Below, piece after piece: positions 1 through 6,389 of a stretch of DNA of 21,989 nt. This stretch comes from JAAYRQ01 sp035647235. Its GTDB lineage: Bacteria > Bacillota > Syntrophomonadia > Syntrophomonadales > Syntrophomonadaceae. The notes under the pieces are model-generated. The model worked only from the letters and a program-made list of their open reading frames with translations. It was not told the origin of the DNA and did no database searches. A program made the translations under genes and the position numbers. Location: assembly GCA_964514235.1 (NCBI GenBank), contig CAZEPV010000027.1, positions 1 through 21,989 on the forward strand, written 5' to 3'. The number at the start of each line of letters is the position of its first letter. The stretch's first letter is position 1.

Positions 1-2
1 TA

Positions 3-38
3 ATTGAAACCATAAGACCCCCTTAGGGGGACGGAAAC
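3..38 (+). CRISPR. Single type III-A-like CRISPR repeat at the window edge
   Basis: The 36-nt unit has the architecture of a type III-A repeat read on the plus strand. It begins ATTGAAACC, has a CCCCC-TTA-GGGGG hairpin core, and ends in the 8-nt handle ACGGAAAC. From family knowledge, Streptococcus thermophilus type III-A repeats end in the same GGGGACGGAAAC. Only one copy is visible because the window starts two bases before it, so an array is inferred to lie to the left. No second copy was seen elsewhere in the window. Plus-strand polarity would make this the leader-distal repeat, abutting a cas2 remnant. Confidence 0.6.
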
Positions 39-208
39 TATGTGAATGTATTTTGCCTAATGCTAAATATGAAAAATTAATTAGGGGGATACCGCAAATA
101 ATAGAGAAAGAGGATTTAGTGAGAGTATATAAGTTAACCAGCAATGCTGATATAAGAGTGTGGGGTTCAGTAGATTTAATAGAGGAAGAAGAGGTAATAA
201 TTATTTAG
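39..208 (+). pseudogene. cas2: C-terminal fragment of Cas2, 5' end replaced by a CRISPR repeat
   Basis: The frame running from about 41 to the TAG at 206-208 encodes 55 residues with the pattern of the second half of Cas2. It opens with ECILPNAKYEKL, matching the FEC-x-L-x8-L segment of the family, then has IIEKEDLVRVYKL, matching the EDSVRIY/RFY strand, and a terminal acidic-hydrophobic tail. The first ~30-35 residues of a normal 85-100 aa Cas2, including the N-terminal strand with the metal-binding Asp, are absent. The in-frame sequence upstream is the CRISPR repeat and hits a TGA at 5-7. No start codon with a ribosome binding site exists, so the fragment is probably not expressed. The junction suggests a deletion that removed cas1 and the front of cas2, joining the array to the remnant. 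Confidence 0.7.
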
Positions 209-217
209 TTAGCATTA

Positions 218-226
218 TGTTATACT
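218..226 (+). promoter_or_regulatory. Extended -10 promoter for the small hydrophobic peptide
   Basis: TG at 218-219, one base, then TATACT at 221-226 makes an extended -10 element. A recognisable -35 is absent, as is common with extended -10 promoters. Transcription would start near 232-234, giving a 5' leader of about 50 nt before the ATG at 284. The element lies just after the cas2 remnant stop. Confidence 0.4.
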
Positions 227-254
227 TGATTAAGGGTTGCCGTTTGGCGGGTGG

Positions 255-279
255 TCACTTCCTGTTTGGGGGGAGGTGA
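255..279 (+). promoter_or_regulatory. Hairpin sequestering the ribosome binding site of the small peptide
   Basis: TCACTTCC (255-262) pairs over all eight positions, one as a G-U wobble, with GGAGGTGA (272-279). The latter is the Shine-Dalgarno sequence of the peptide starting at 284. The loop is 9 nt. Masking of the ribosome binding site by a leader hairpin is a known feature of type I toxin mRNAs. Here it is read directly from the sequence and not tested. Confidence 0.45.
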
Positions 280-283
280 TACT

Positions 284-355
284 ATGGTTAAGTGGTTAGA
301 GGTTTTTACCTTTTGCCTAGTAATCATAGGGGTTATCGCCTTATGTTTAGCATAA
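284..355 (+). CDS. 23-residue hydrophobic peptide, type I toxin-like candidate
   Basis: The ATG at 284 follows an excellent GGGGGGAGGTGAT ribosome binding site, and the frame closes at TAA 353-355. The peptide starts MVKWLEVF and continues as a single hydrophobic helix of about 17 residues ending LCLA, so it should insert into the membrane. Its size and layout resemble the Gram-positive holin-like/TxpA-type type I toxins: short helix, hairpin-masked ribosome binding site, strong inverted repeat just downstream, and a convergent antisense promoter. I cannot confirm family membership from sequence alone, because these peptides are too short for secure homology. It sits between the cas2 remnant and csm6. 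Alternatives are a small membrane regulatory peptide or a fortuitous ORF, though the ribosome binding site argues against the latter. Confidence 0.5.
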   Translation: MVKWLEVFTFCLVIIGVIALCLA

Positions 356-363
356 GAAATAAC

Positions 364-393
364 TAACCCGCCTTATTTGACTAAGGCGGGTTA
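364..393. terminator. Perfect 12-bp inverted repeat, possibly bidirectional terminator
   Basis: TAACCCGCCTTA (364-375) and TAAGGCGGGTTA (382-393) pair perfectly around a 6-nt loop. On the plus strand there is no T tract; on the minus strand the following bases are moderately T-rich. It lies 8 bp after the stop of the 23-residue peptide and could end both that mRNA and an antisense transcript. Confidence 0.5.
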
Positions 394-410
394 ACCGTAT
401 TTTCGGACTA

Positions 411-429
411 GCCGCTGGTTCAAAGCGGC
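411..429. other. Small 6-bp hairpin upstream of csm6
   Basis: GCCGCT (411-416) pairs with AGCGGC (424-429) around a 7-nt loop. It is followed on the plus strand by ACTCCTTTTA, a weak T tract. It may be a second terminator for the peptide mRNA or the 5' hairpin of the antisense RNA. Confidence 0.3.
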
Positions 430-447
430 AACTCCTTTTATAAGTAT

Positions 448-476
448 ATGCTAACATTAAGCCATTAATTAGTCAA
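448..476 (-). promoter_or_regulatory. Candidate antisense promoter, TTGACT-N17-TAGCAT
   Basis: Read on the minus strand, TTGACT (476-471) is followed after exactly 17 bp by TAGCAT (453-448). The -35 matches 5 of 6 and the -10 4 of 6 sigma-A consensus bases. It points away from csm6 and toward the 3' end of the small peptide gene. It lies only about 20 bp from the csm6 ribosome binding site. Confidence 0.4.
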
Positions 477-497
477 TTTTCTACAGGGGGGAGTTTA

Positions 498-1850
498 ATG
501 CCAAAAGTCTTATTTAGTACGCTAGGAATGACAGACCCGATTAAAAATGATTATGATGGGCCACTCTTACATATTATGCGTAAGTATAGACCTGAAAAGG
601 TCTATTTATTTATGACTAAACGTATTTGTGAATTATCTGATGAAGATGCTCGTTATAGGGTTCAGATACAGTATTTATGTGCTCACGAAGGTTTTATTTG
701 TGAAGTAATAGAACTTCGTTACGCTTATATAGATAATCCACAGGAATACGATATATTTTATCCCCTTTTTGAAAAGGAATTAAAAGAGATACATATTAAC
801 AATCCAGATGCTCAAATCTTAGTCAATTTATCATCTGGGACTCCGCAGATGAAGTCGACTTGTCATTTATTAGCCCTAACCATGCCTTTTCCTATAATAC
901 CCTTACAAGTTACGACACCACACGAAAGGGAAAATTATGGTTCTCCCAATTACGATATAGAAGAAACATGGAACAACAACATGGATAATTATGCCGATTT
1001 GGCTACTAAAAATCGAACTACTGCAGTAAAAGCGGAAAATCTTACTTATTTGATGTTAAGGGAAGTGGCCATTAGTAATATAGAAACTTATAATTATAGT
1101 GCTGCCCTTAATGAGTTAATGCCTGTTCAAGCCTTTGCTCCCCCTAAGGTGATAGGTTTGTTAAAGGCTGCTATTCATAGAAAAAATATGGAGCTTAAAG
1201 AAGCTGAAAAAGAAAGCAACTCAGTAGGTTACGATATCTTTCCTATTAAATCGGGGGATGCTAAGGATTTATTCGAATATTTATTATTACTAGGCTTGCA
1301 GCAAAAATCGGGACAATTAATGGATTTTGTCCGCGGTATATCACCTGCTCTAACTAGATTATTCGAATCCTTTTTAAAGGAAAATTGTAGACGCCAGATA
1401 AGACAAGATTTTTGTGTACGCTATGCTGATGAACATTGGAGGATTAAACGGGATAAGTTAGCAGCTAGGGAACCGGATTTATTGGCCTATTATGACACTA
1501 AATATGGATATGGCTTTCGGGATAGTGATATTTCTTGTGCTTCTTTACTGCCTATGATTGAATATGATTGTCGCCCTAGGGGCAGGAGCCCCAATGAGGC
1601 TCTGATAAAACGGGCACAAAAAATGCGGACCGTAGAAGAAAAGGTTAGGAATCCAGCAGCCCATAGTATAACCGCAGTTACAGAAGAACAGTTTGAAAAG
1701 TTAGCAGGTATTACTAGTGATAGATTGTTGGCAGATATGCAATGGATGTTCCAAATGGTATATAGGCAATACTTTCCTGTTGGAGTTAATTTATGGGATA
1801 GTTATACTAAAATGAATGAGGATATAATTGATATTATATTATTCGAATAA
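498..1850 (+). CDS. csm6: Csm6, CARF-HEPN ribonuclease of type III-A CRISPR
   Basis: This is a 450-residue protein with an N-terminal CARF (CRISPR Rossmann fold) domain. The first strand is VLFSTLGMTDPI (4-15) and the ligand-binding loop is NLSSGTPQM (110-118), the signature that binds cyclic oligoadenylate. A middle helical region (~190-300) leads to a C-terminal HEPN domain with the catalytic R-x4-H motif, Arg384 and His389 in RNPAAH. From family knowledge, cyclic oligoadenylate made by Cas10 activates Csm6 to cleave RNA non-specifically. Length and both active sites look intact, with no frameshift. The start ATG follows CAGGGGGGAG. It stands alone: no cas10, csm2-5 or cas6 is in the window, and the upstream neighbour is a cas2 fragment. 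Whether the effector genes lie to the left cannot be seen. Confidence is high because of the two signature motifs. Confidence 0.9.
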   Translation: MPKVLFSTLGMTDPIKNDYDGPLLHIMRKYRPEKVYLFMTKRICELSDEDARYRVQIQYLCAHEGFICEVIELRYAYIDNPQEYDIFYPLFEKELKEIHINNPDAQILVNLSSGTPQMKSTCHLLALTMPFPIIPLQVTTPHERENYGSPNYDIEETWNNNMDNYADLATKNRTTAVKAENLTYLMLREVAISNIETYNYSAALNELMPVQAFAPPKVIGLLKAAIHRKNMELKEAEKESNSVGYDIFPIKSGDAKDLFEYLLLLGLQQKSGQLMDFVRGISPALTRLFESFLKENCRRQIRQDFCVRYADEHWRIKRDKLAAREPDLLAYYDTKYGYGFRDSDISCASLLPMIEYDCRPRGRSPNEALIKRAQKMRTVEEKVRNPAAHSITAVTEEQFEKLAGITSDRLLADMQWMFQMVYRQYFPVGVNLWDSYTKMNEDIIDIILFE

Positions 1851-1903
1851 AGTTCAGTAGGCGAATTACCTCAAGGGTTAAATAATTTTAGGAGGAATAT
1901 TTG

Positions 1904-3148
1904 ATGAAAAGGTTTTGTTTAATTTTGCTTATGGTCTGGGCACTTTGTGTAATCCCATCTCCAGTTGGGGCAGCAACGGATATTAAGATTGATATGGATG
2001 GTTATAAACTTAGTTCGGATATAGCCCCAGCAATTATTGCGGACAGAACTTTAGTGCCTTTTAGATCTATAGCTGAAGCCATGCAAGTGCAAGTAGAGTG
2101 GGTAAATGAAACTCGGCAAATCGAGGCTAGTAATAGTAATACTAAGGTAATCCTCACCATTGATAGTAATACTGCTTATATTAACGGGACTCCTGTTTCC
2201 TTAGATGTAGCACCCCAGATTGTAAATAATCGGACTTTAATTCCACTACGGTTTTTTAGCCAAGCATTTGCTTGTAAGGTTGATTGGGATGGGGTTTCTC
2301 GCACTGTAAAGATAAAAACGCCTGCTAAGTCTATGCAAGTTGTAGCTTATTATGCTTTGGGTGATGAAAAAACGAGCAGTTGGACTAATTTATTTGGCAC
2401 TACATATCCCACAACTAGTATAGGACATACAACTATAATAAGTGATTTAGCTTTAGGCTGGTATAGCCTAGATGAAAATGGGCAACTGCTTACGAAAAGT
2501 CGTACTGGCTGGCAAAGACCTACGGGCTGGGAAAATGTTTTAGCTGCAGCCAGCAAATATAATATTAAATCGGAAATGGTTATCCATATGACTAATGAAG
2601 GTAGACTTATTAATTCTTTGTTAAACAACCCCAGTAGTGTTAATACTGCGGTAAAGCAAATAGTAACAGAAGCCCGAAAATATGCGGGGGTTAATTTAGA
2701 TATGGAGGGTTTAGGTTTATCTGAAAAAGGGTCAGATTTAGTCAAGGTACAGACTAGTTTTTCTGCATTTGTTAAGGTGTTAGCAGATGAATTACATAAG
2801 GAGGGTAAGAGCCTTAGTTTAAGCCTGCACGCCCCTAATAGCAGTTATAAGGGTTATGATTATGCGGCTTTAGGTAAATACAGTGATTATATTATTATTA
2901 TGGCTTATGATTATGGTCCTAAAATAGAACCAGATCATAAAGTGGATGAAGCGATTACTATGGCTTTAAAAAATGTGCCTGCAGGGAAGCTCATTTTGGG
3001 CATATCTACCCCCAAGGAAAATACAGAAAGTCTAGACACCAAAGTTGGATTAGCTAAACGCTATAATCTCAAGGGCATAGCTATCTGGAGATTAGGGCTA
3101 GTTACAAATGATATGTGGGATATCTTAGCAAGCAATATTAGACCCTAA
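1904..3148 (+). CDS. Secreted GH18-type glycosidase with N-terminal stalk domains
   Basis: The protein has 414 residues starting at ATG 1904, which is correctly spaced from GGAGG at 1891; a TTG at 1901 is in frame but too close. Residues 1-24 are a signal peptide (hydrophobic core, then VGAA). Residues ~25-133 hold two copies of the copper-amine-oxidase N-terminal-like stalk motif (RTLVPFRSIAEAM and RTLIPLRFFSQAF), a surface-anchoring module in Clostridia, not an enzyme. Residues ~140-414 form a GH18 barrel of the YaaH/SleL type: GVNLDMEG carries the DxE catalytic pair Asp266 and Glu268, followed by LSLSLHAP and YIIIMAYDYG. The likely substrate is N-acetylglucosamine-containing glycan such as peptidoglycan or chitin-like polymer. 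No LysM is present. It lies 53 bp after csm6 but is probably functionally unrelated. Confidence 0.82.
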   Translation: MKRFCLILLMVWALCVIPSPVGAATDIKIDMDGYKLSSDIAPAIIADRTLVPFRSIAEAMQVQVEWVNETRQIEASNSNTKVILTIDSNTAYINGTPVSLDVAPQIVNNRTLIPLRFFSQAFACKVDWDGVSRTVKIKTPAKSMQVVAYYALGDEKTSSWTNLFGTTYPTTSIGHTTIISDLALGWYSLDENGQLLTKSRTGWQRPTGWENVLAAASKYNIKSEMVIHMTNEGRLINSLLNNPSSVNTAVKQIVTEARKYAGVNLDMEGLGLSEKGSDLVKVQTSFSAFVKVLADELHKEGKSLSLSLHAPNSSYKGYDYAALGKYSDYIIIMAYDYGPKIEPDHKVDEAITMALKNVPAGKLILGISTPKENTESLDTKVGLAKRYNLKGIAIWRLGLVTNDMWDILASNIRP

Positions 3149-3172
3149 ACTTATATAGCAAAGAAGAAAAAA

Positions 3173-3200
3173 CAAAAGCCTTCTACTAAGAAGGCTTTTG
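3173..3200. terminator. Bidirectional terminator between convergent genes
   Basis: CAAAAGCCTTCT (3173-3184) and AGAAGGCTTTTG (3189-3200) form a perfect 12-bp stem with loop ACTA. A-rich sequence precedes and the stem ends in TTTTG. It serves the GH18 gene from the left and the SDR gene from the right. Confidence 0.85.
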
Positions 3201-3221
3201 TAGGTTAATTGTCTATTTATC

Positions 3222-3986
3222 TTATCTAGGAGCCATGCGGATTGCACCGTCAAGGCGAATAGTTTCAGCATTTAGGTAAGTATTTTCAACAATATGGCCA
3301 ACTAGTAAACCAAATTCTTCTGGCTCACCTAATCTTTGTGGCATTGGAATTGATGCAGCTAGGGAATCACGAGCTGCTTGTGGTAGTTGTGCTAACATTG
3401 GAGTATTAAAGGTTCCAGGAGCAATTGTTACTACCCTAATTAGATGTCTAGATAAGTCTCTAGCTATTGGAAGTGTCATGGCAGCTACTCCACCTTTTGA
3501 TGCGGAATAAGCAGCTTGACCAATTTGTCCATCAAATGCTGCCACAGAAGCTACGTTAATGATTACACCTTTTTCACCATCTTCGGCTTCGTTTTTATCC
3601 ATTGCCCAAGCAGCATTACTTAACATATCAAATGCACCTATTAGGTTAACATCCATAACCATTTTGAACCATTCGATATTCCATGGGCCATCTCTTCCGA
3701 TTGTACGTCCTGCACTACCCATACCAGCATTATTTACTAGGATATGTAGGGCACCAAATTTTTCTACTGCAGCATTGACAGTAGCTTTAACATCATCGGT
3801 TGATGTTACATTACATTTTACAAATAGAGCTTTTTCCCCGAGCTTTTCAGCAAGTGCATTACCTTTTTCTTCATTAAGGTCAGCGATAACTACATTAGCA
3901 CCAGCACCATGTAGTTTAAGAACGGCAGCTTCACCTAGACCGGAAGCACCACCCGTTACTATAGCAGTTTTACCATCAGCTTTCAT
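3222..3986 (-). CDS. HSD10-type 3-hydroxyacyl-CoA dehydrogenase (SDR family)
   Basis: This is a 254-residue classical short-chain dehydrogenase. It has TGGASGLG (11-18) for the dinucleotide, Asp36 at the end of strand 2 indicating NAD preference, NNAG (85-88), and the catalytic triad Ser147, Tyr160, Lys164. The whole chain closely follows mitochondrial HSD17B10: GVIINVASVAAFDGQIGQ, AAYSASKGG, MTLPIARDLS and the terminal IRLDGAIRM. That family oxidises 3-hydroxyacyl-CoA in beta-oxidation. The start is the ATG at 3986, 8 nt after AGGGAG; a GTG three codons upstream overlaps the ribosome binding site. It is a single gene between terminators. An acyl-CoA synthetase at the other end of the window would fit the same pathway, but they are not linked in an operon. 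Confidence 0.88.
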   Translation of the reverse strand: MKADGKTAIVTGGASGLGEAAVLKLHGAGANVVIADLNEEKGNALAEKLGEKALFVKCNVTSTDDVKATVNAAVEKFGALHILVNNAGMGSAGRTIGRDGPWNIEWFKMVMDVNLIGAFDMLSNAAWAMDKNEAEDGEKGVIINVASVAAFDGQIGQAAYSASKGGVAAMTLPIARDLSRHLIRVVTIAPGTFNTPMLAQLPQAARDSLAASIPMPQRLGEPEEFGLLVGHIVENTYLNAETIRLDGAIRMAPR

Positions 3987-4385
3987 TAATTCCACTCCCT
4001 TTTAATTAATTGTTTGATGTTTACATTAAGGTCATACTAAAGCTATGCCATAACCACCCCCACTCCAAAGTAAATATCTTGCATACTAGTTATTAATTAT
4101 CTTACCACATAGAATTAGTTATGTGTGAAGAATTTTACAAAAATTTACTAAACAAAGTGACTAAATTAAGCAATCCTGATACCATAATTGTGTAGTTAGA
4201 TAACTTATAAAAGTGCGTACTTCCCCAAAACATACTATTATATGTATAATACGATAAATACGTTTAATATTCCTGCCCAAAAATAAAAATAGTAAAAGAT
4301 ATAATATTCTGATGATTGTGTTATAGTCATTTTATAACTAGATAATCTTTCCCGATAAAAAATCTTGAGTAGGAGGCTCAGCATA
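3987..4385. other. AT-rich divergent intergenic region
   Basis: These 399 bp separate the divergent SDR and thioredoxin genes. They are very AT-rich. On the plus strand TATAAT occurs at 4245-4250 without a convincing -35. On the minus strand TTGCTT, 17 bp, then TAGTAA is a weak SDR promoter candidate. No supported ORF, repeat or structured RNA was seen. A short frame on the minus strand across 4238-4465 has no ribosome binding site and overlaps the thioredoxin start. Confidence 0.5.
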
Positions 4386-4826
4386 ATGACCAAGAAAACT
4401 AATTTGATAGCCTTAGTAGTAGTTATCCTAATTATATTCTTAGGCTTTAAGCTCTGGGGAAGCAATTTAGGGGATAGTCATAAATTAGGTGGGGAAGAAG
4501 TTAACAACTTAACAGCGGGTCAACAATTTGAACTTGCTTTGGGGGAAGGGGAGTCCGTTTGGTTAATGTTTGGGACTAATAAATGCCCTTACTGTGTCCA
4601 ACTAAAAAAGATTTTTGACGAATTAAAGACTGAATATGAAGGAAGGGTTACTTTTATTGAAGTCAACCTAGATGATAAGGAAAACCAAGAACTAGGAATA
4701 AAGTATGAAATAATGTATGTTCCCGAAAGTTACTTTTATGATGGGGATGGTAATGTTTCTTGGTCCCAAGGTGGTTTGCTAGATAAAGATGTGGTAATCC
4801 AAGAACTCGACAAAATTGCGGAATAA
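4386..4826 (+). CDS. Membrane-anchored thioredoxin-like protein
   Basis: The protein has 146 residues, starting at the ATG 9 nt after AGGAGG. Residues 6-24 are a single hydrophobic helix acting as an uncleaved anchor, followed by a polar linker. A thioredoxin fold runs from about 45 to 146: WLMFGTNKCPYC gives the redox pair Cys67 and Cys70, and the cis-proline loop is VPESYF. The domain faces outside the cytoplasm. It probably reduces or oxidises disulfides of exported proteins, for example in cytochrome c maturation or spore coat assembly. The partner is unknown and no ccdA/resB neighbour is present. It is monocistronic, bounded by a terminator. CPYC lies between the reducing CGPC and oxidising CPHC types, so direction cannot be assigned. 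Confidence 0.8.
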   Translation: MTKKTNLIALVVVILIIFLGFKLWGSNLGDSHKLGGEEVNNLTAGQQFELALGEGESVWLMFGTNKCPYCVQLKKIFDELKTEYEGRVTFIEVNLDDKENQELGIKYEIMYVPESYFYDGDGNVSWSQGGLLDKDVVIQELDKIAE

Positions 4827-4828
4827 AA

Positions 4829-4854
4829 TAGGGGTAGAATAATAACTACCCCTA
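4829..4854. terminator. Bidirectional terminator
   Basis: TAGGGGTAG (4829-4837) pairs with CTACCCCTA (4846-4854) around an 8-nt AT loop. It is followed by AATTTCTT. It sits between the convergent thioredoxin and flavoprotein genes. Confidence 0.75.
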
Positions 4855-4868
4855 AATTTCTTATAAAA

Positions 4869-6203
4869 TTAAAATTGATTTATGGCAATTAGAACTGGAT
4901 CCCAAACCGGACTAAAGGGGGGGGAATAGGCTAAATCCATATCTTGCAAGCTATCTATGCTTGCCTGGACATGAATTGCAGTAGCAATAGTATCTATCCG
5001 CTTACCAGCACCCGAGAAACCTACAATTTGTCCCCCGATTAATTGACGATTTTCTTTGTTTACCAGAAGTTTTACCCATATATCACCAGCATGGGGAAGG
5101 TATTGGGCGATAGTCTTGCTTTTGATAGTTTTGGTGACATATTCTATATTTAAGTTCTGACATTCTTTTTCACCTAATCCCGTACGGGCTATTTCCATGT
5201 CGACAATACGGGCGATGCCTGTACCTAAAACACCATTGAACTCGGCATTGCCCCCCACAATGTTTTCACCTGCAGTCCGTCCTTGCTTATTAGCCGTTGT
5301 TCCCATAGGGATGTATACTTCTTGGCCTGAAACTAAGTGGTTAGTTACTGCACAATCACCTGCTGCATAAATATTTTTTAGATTGGTTTCCATACGATTA
5401 TTGACCTGGATTGCGCCTCGGGTACCTAAGGTAATTCCAGCTTCCTTGGCTATTTCTGAATTAGGTCTAACTCCAATAGACATTAGAACGAAATCGGTTT
5501 CAATAAGCCCTTGATCAGTTAGGGCTGCTGCCACTTTTTCATGGCCTTGGAAGCCTTTAACTGTTTCAGCTGTTTTGATTATTACACCTTTGCTAGTCAA
5601 ATATTCGGTAACTATATCTGCCATGTCTTCATCCATGTTGGGGATTATATGGTGGTTTTGTTCGATTAAGGTAACTTCGATATCATGTTCTAAAAGGCTT
5701 TCTACCATTTCCAAGCCAATATAGCCTGCTCCAACGATAATAGCCTTTTTAGGTTGATAATCTGCTATGTATTGCTTAATTTTCTCGCTATCTGGTATAT
5801 TTCTTAGGGTGAAAACCCCCTTTAAGTCAATCCCTTCAAGGGGGGGAACAAAAGGTCTAGCACCTGTTGCCATAAGTAGTTTATCATAGCTTACCGATTT
5901 AATTTCATCGGTAAGTATATTTTTGATAGTGACAGTTTTTGCCCCAGGATTTAATTCGGTAGCTTCGCATTCGGTAAATACACTAATATTTTGCCTAGCA
6001 AATTCTGGTACTGTTCGGGCGATTAAATCTTGCTGGTTAGCAATATGGTTAGAAATATAATAGGGTAAGCCACAGCCAGCATAGGATATAAATTTTTCCT
6101 TTGTATATACTTCTATTATGAAATCCTTGTCCATACGGCGCACTTTAGCGGCTGCACTCATTCCTGCCGCAACCCCGCCAATCACAACTAATCTTTTTTG
6201 CAT
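4869..6203 (-). CDS. CoA-disulfide reductase / NADH oxidase-type flavoprotein
   Basis: This is a 444-residue member of the single-cysteine pyridine nucleotide-disulfide oxidoreductases. It has the FAD motif VVIGGVAAGMSAA (6-18), redox-active Cys44 in SYAGCGLPYYI, the NAD(P)H motif IIVGAGYIGLE, the second FAD motif NIYAAGDCA, and a C-terminal dimerisation domain ending YSPPFSPVWDPV. The family reduces CoA disulfide, polysulfide or O2/peroxide using NAD(P)H. The C-terminal rhodanese domain found in longer relatives is absent. The start at 6203 has GGGAGG 9 nt upstream; an in-frame start 17 codons earlier lacks one. It is monocistronic. Exact substrate cannot be chosen from sequence; oxidative-stress defence or sulfur metabolism both fit an anaerobe. 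Confidence 0.85.
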   Translation of the reverse strand: MQKRLVVIGGVAAGMSAAAKVRRMDKDFIIEVYTKEKFISYAGCGLPYYISNHIANQQDLIARTVPEFARQNISVFTECEATELNPGAKTVTIKNILTDEIKSVSYDKLLMATGARPFVPPLEGIDLKGVFTLRNIPDSEKIKQYIADYQPKKAIIVGAGYIGLEMVESLLEHDIEVTLIEQNHHIIPNMDEDMADIVTEYLTSKGVIIKTAETVKGFQGHEKVAAALTDQGLIETDFVLMSIGVRPNSEIAKEAGITLGTRGAIQVNNRMETNLKNIYAAGDCAVTNHLVSGQEVYIPMGTTANKQGRTAGENIVGGNAEFNGVLGTGIARIVDMEIARTGLGEKECQNLNIEYVTKTIKSKTIAQYLPHAGDIWVKLLVNKENRQLIGGQIVGFSGAGKRIDTIATAIHVQASIDSLQDMDLAYSPPFSPVWDPVLIAINQF

Positions 6204-6266
6204 TAAGATTCCTCCCTTTCTTATATAATCTTCCTCATGTTTTTGAAAAGCCATGATTTTTTACTA

Positions 6267-6295
6267 TTGGGTGTTATTTCATTATACTTTATAAT
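6267..6295 (+). promoter_or_regulatory. Sigma-A-type promoter of degV-like gene
   Basis: TTGGGT (6267-6272), a 17-bp spacer, and TATAAT (6290-6295). Transcription would start near 6302, about 88 nt before the DegV-like start codon. No terminator-like structure is apparent in that leader. Confidence 0.6.
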
Positions 6296-6389
6296 AGGTT
6301 AGTAATGGTAGAATAGAAAGAAGCTTAAGAGAAGGTAGCATATAATGATATCTATCAAGTAAAGTAAAATTGTTATAGGAGGTAAGTGT

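Larger units (their letters stand above)
358..441 (-). ncRNA. Candidate antisense RNA overlapping the 3' end of the small peptide mRNA
   Basis: A minus-strand promoter (448-476) would start an RNA near 441 running left through the 411-429 hairpin. It would end after the perfect 12-bp stem 364-393, where the minus strand continues with the T-rich stretch GTTATTTCTTAT. The roughly 80-nt RNA would be complementary to the 3' untranslated end of the peptide mRNA, the geometry of TxpA/RatA and BsrG/SR4 type I pairs. This is inferred purely from promoter and hairpin placement. Confidence 0.3.

Noticed and set aside
209..497. A degenerate CRISPR repeat that could encode a CreA-like antitoxin RNA near the small peptide
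   Set aside because: Neither strand contains a recognisable match to the GGGGACGGAAAC end or its complement in this stretch.
4238..4465. Minus-strand ORF opposite the thioredoxin start
   Set aside because: No ribosome binding site, AT-driven composition, and it overlaps the well-supported thioredoxin gene.
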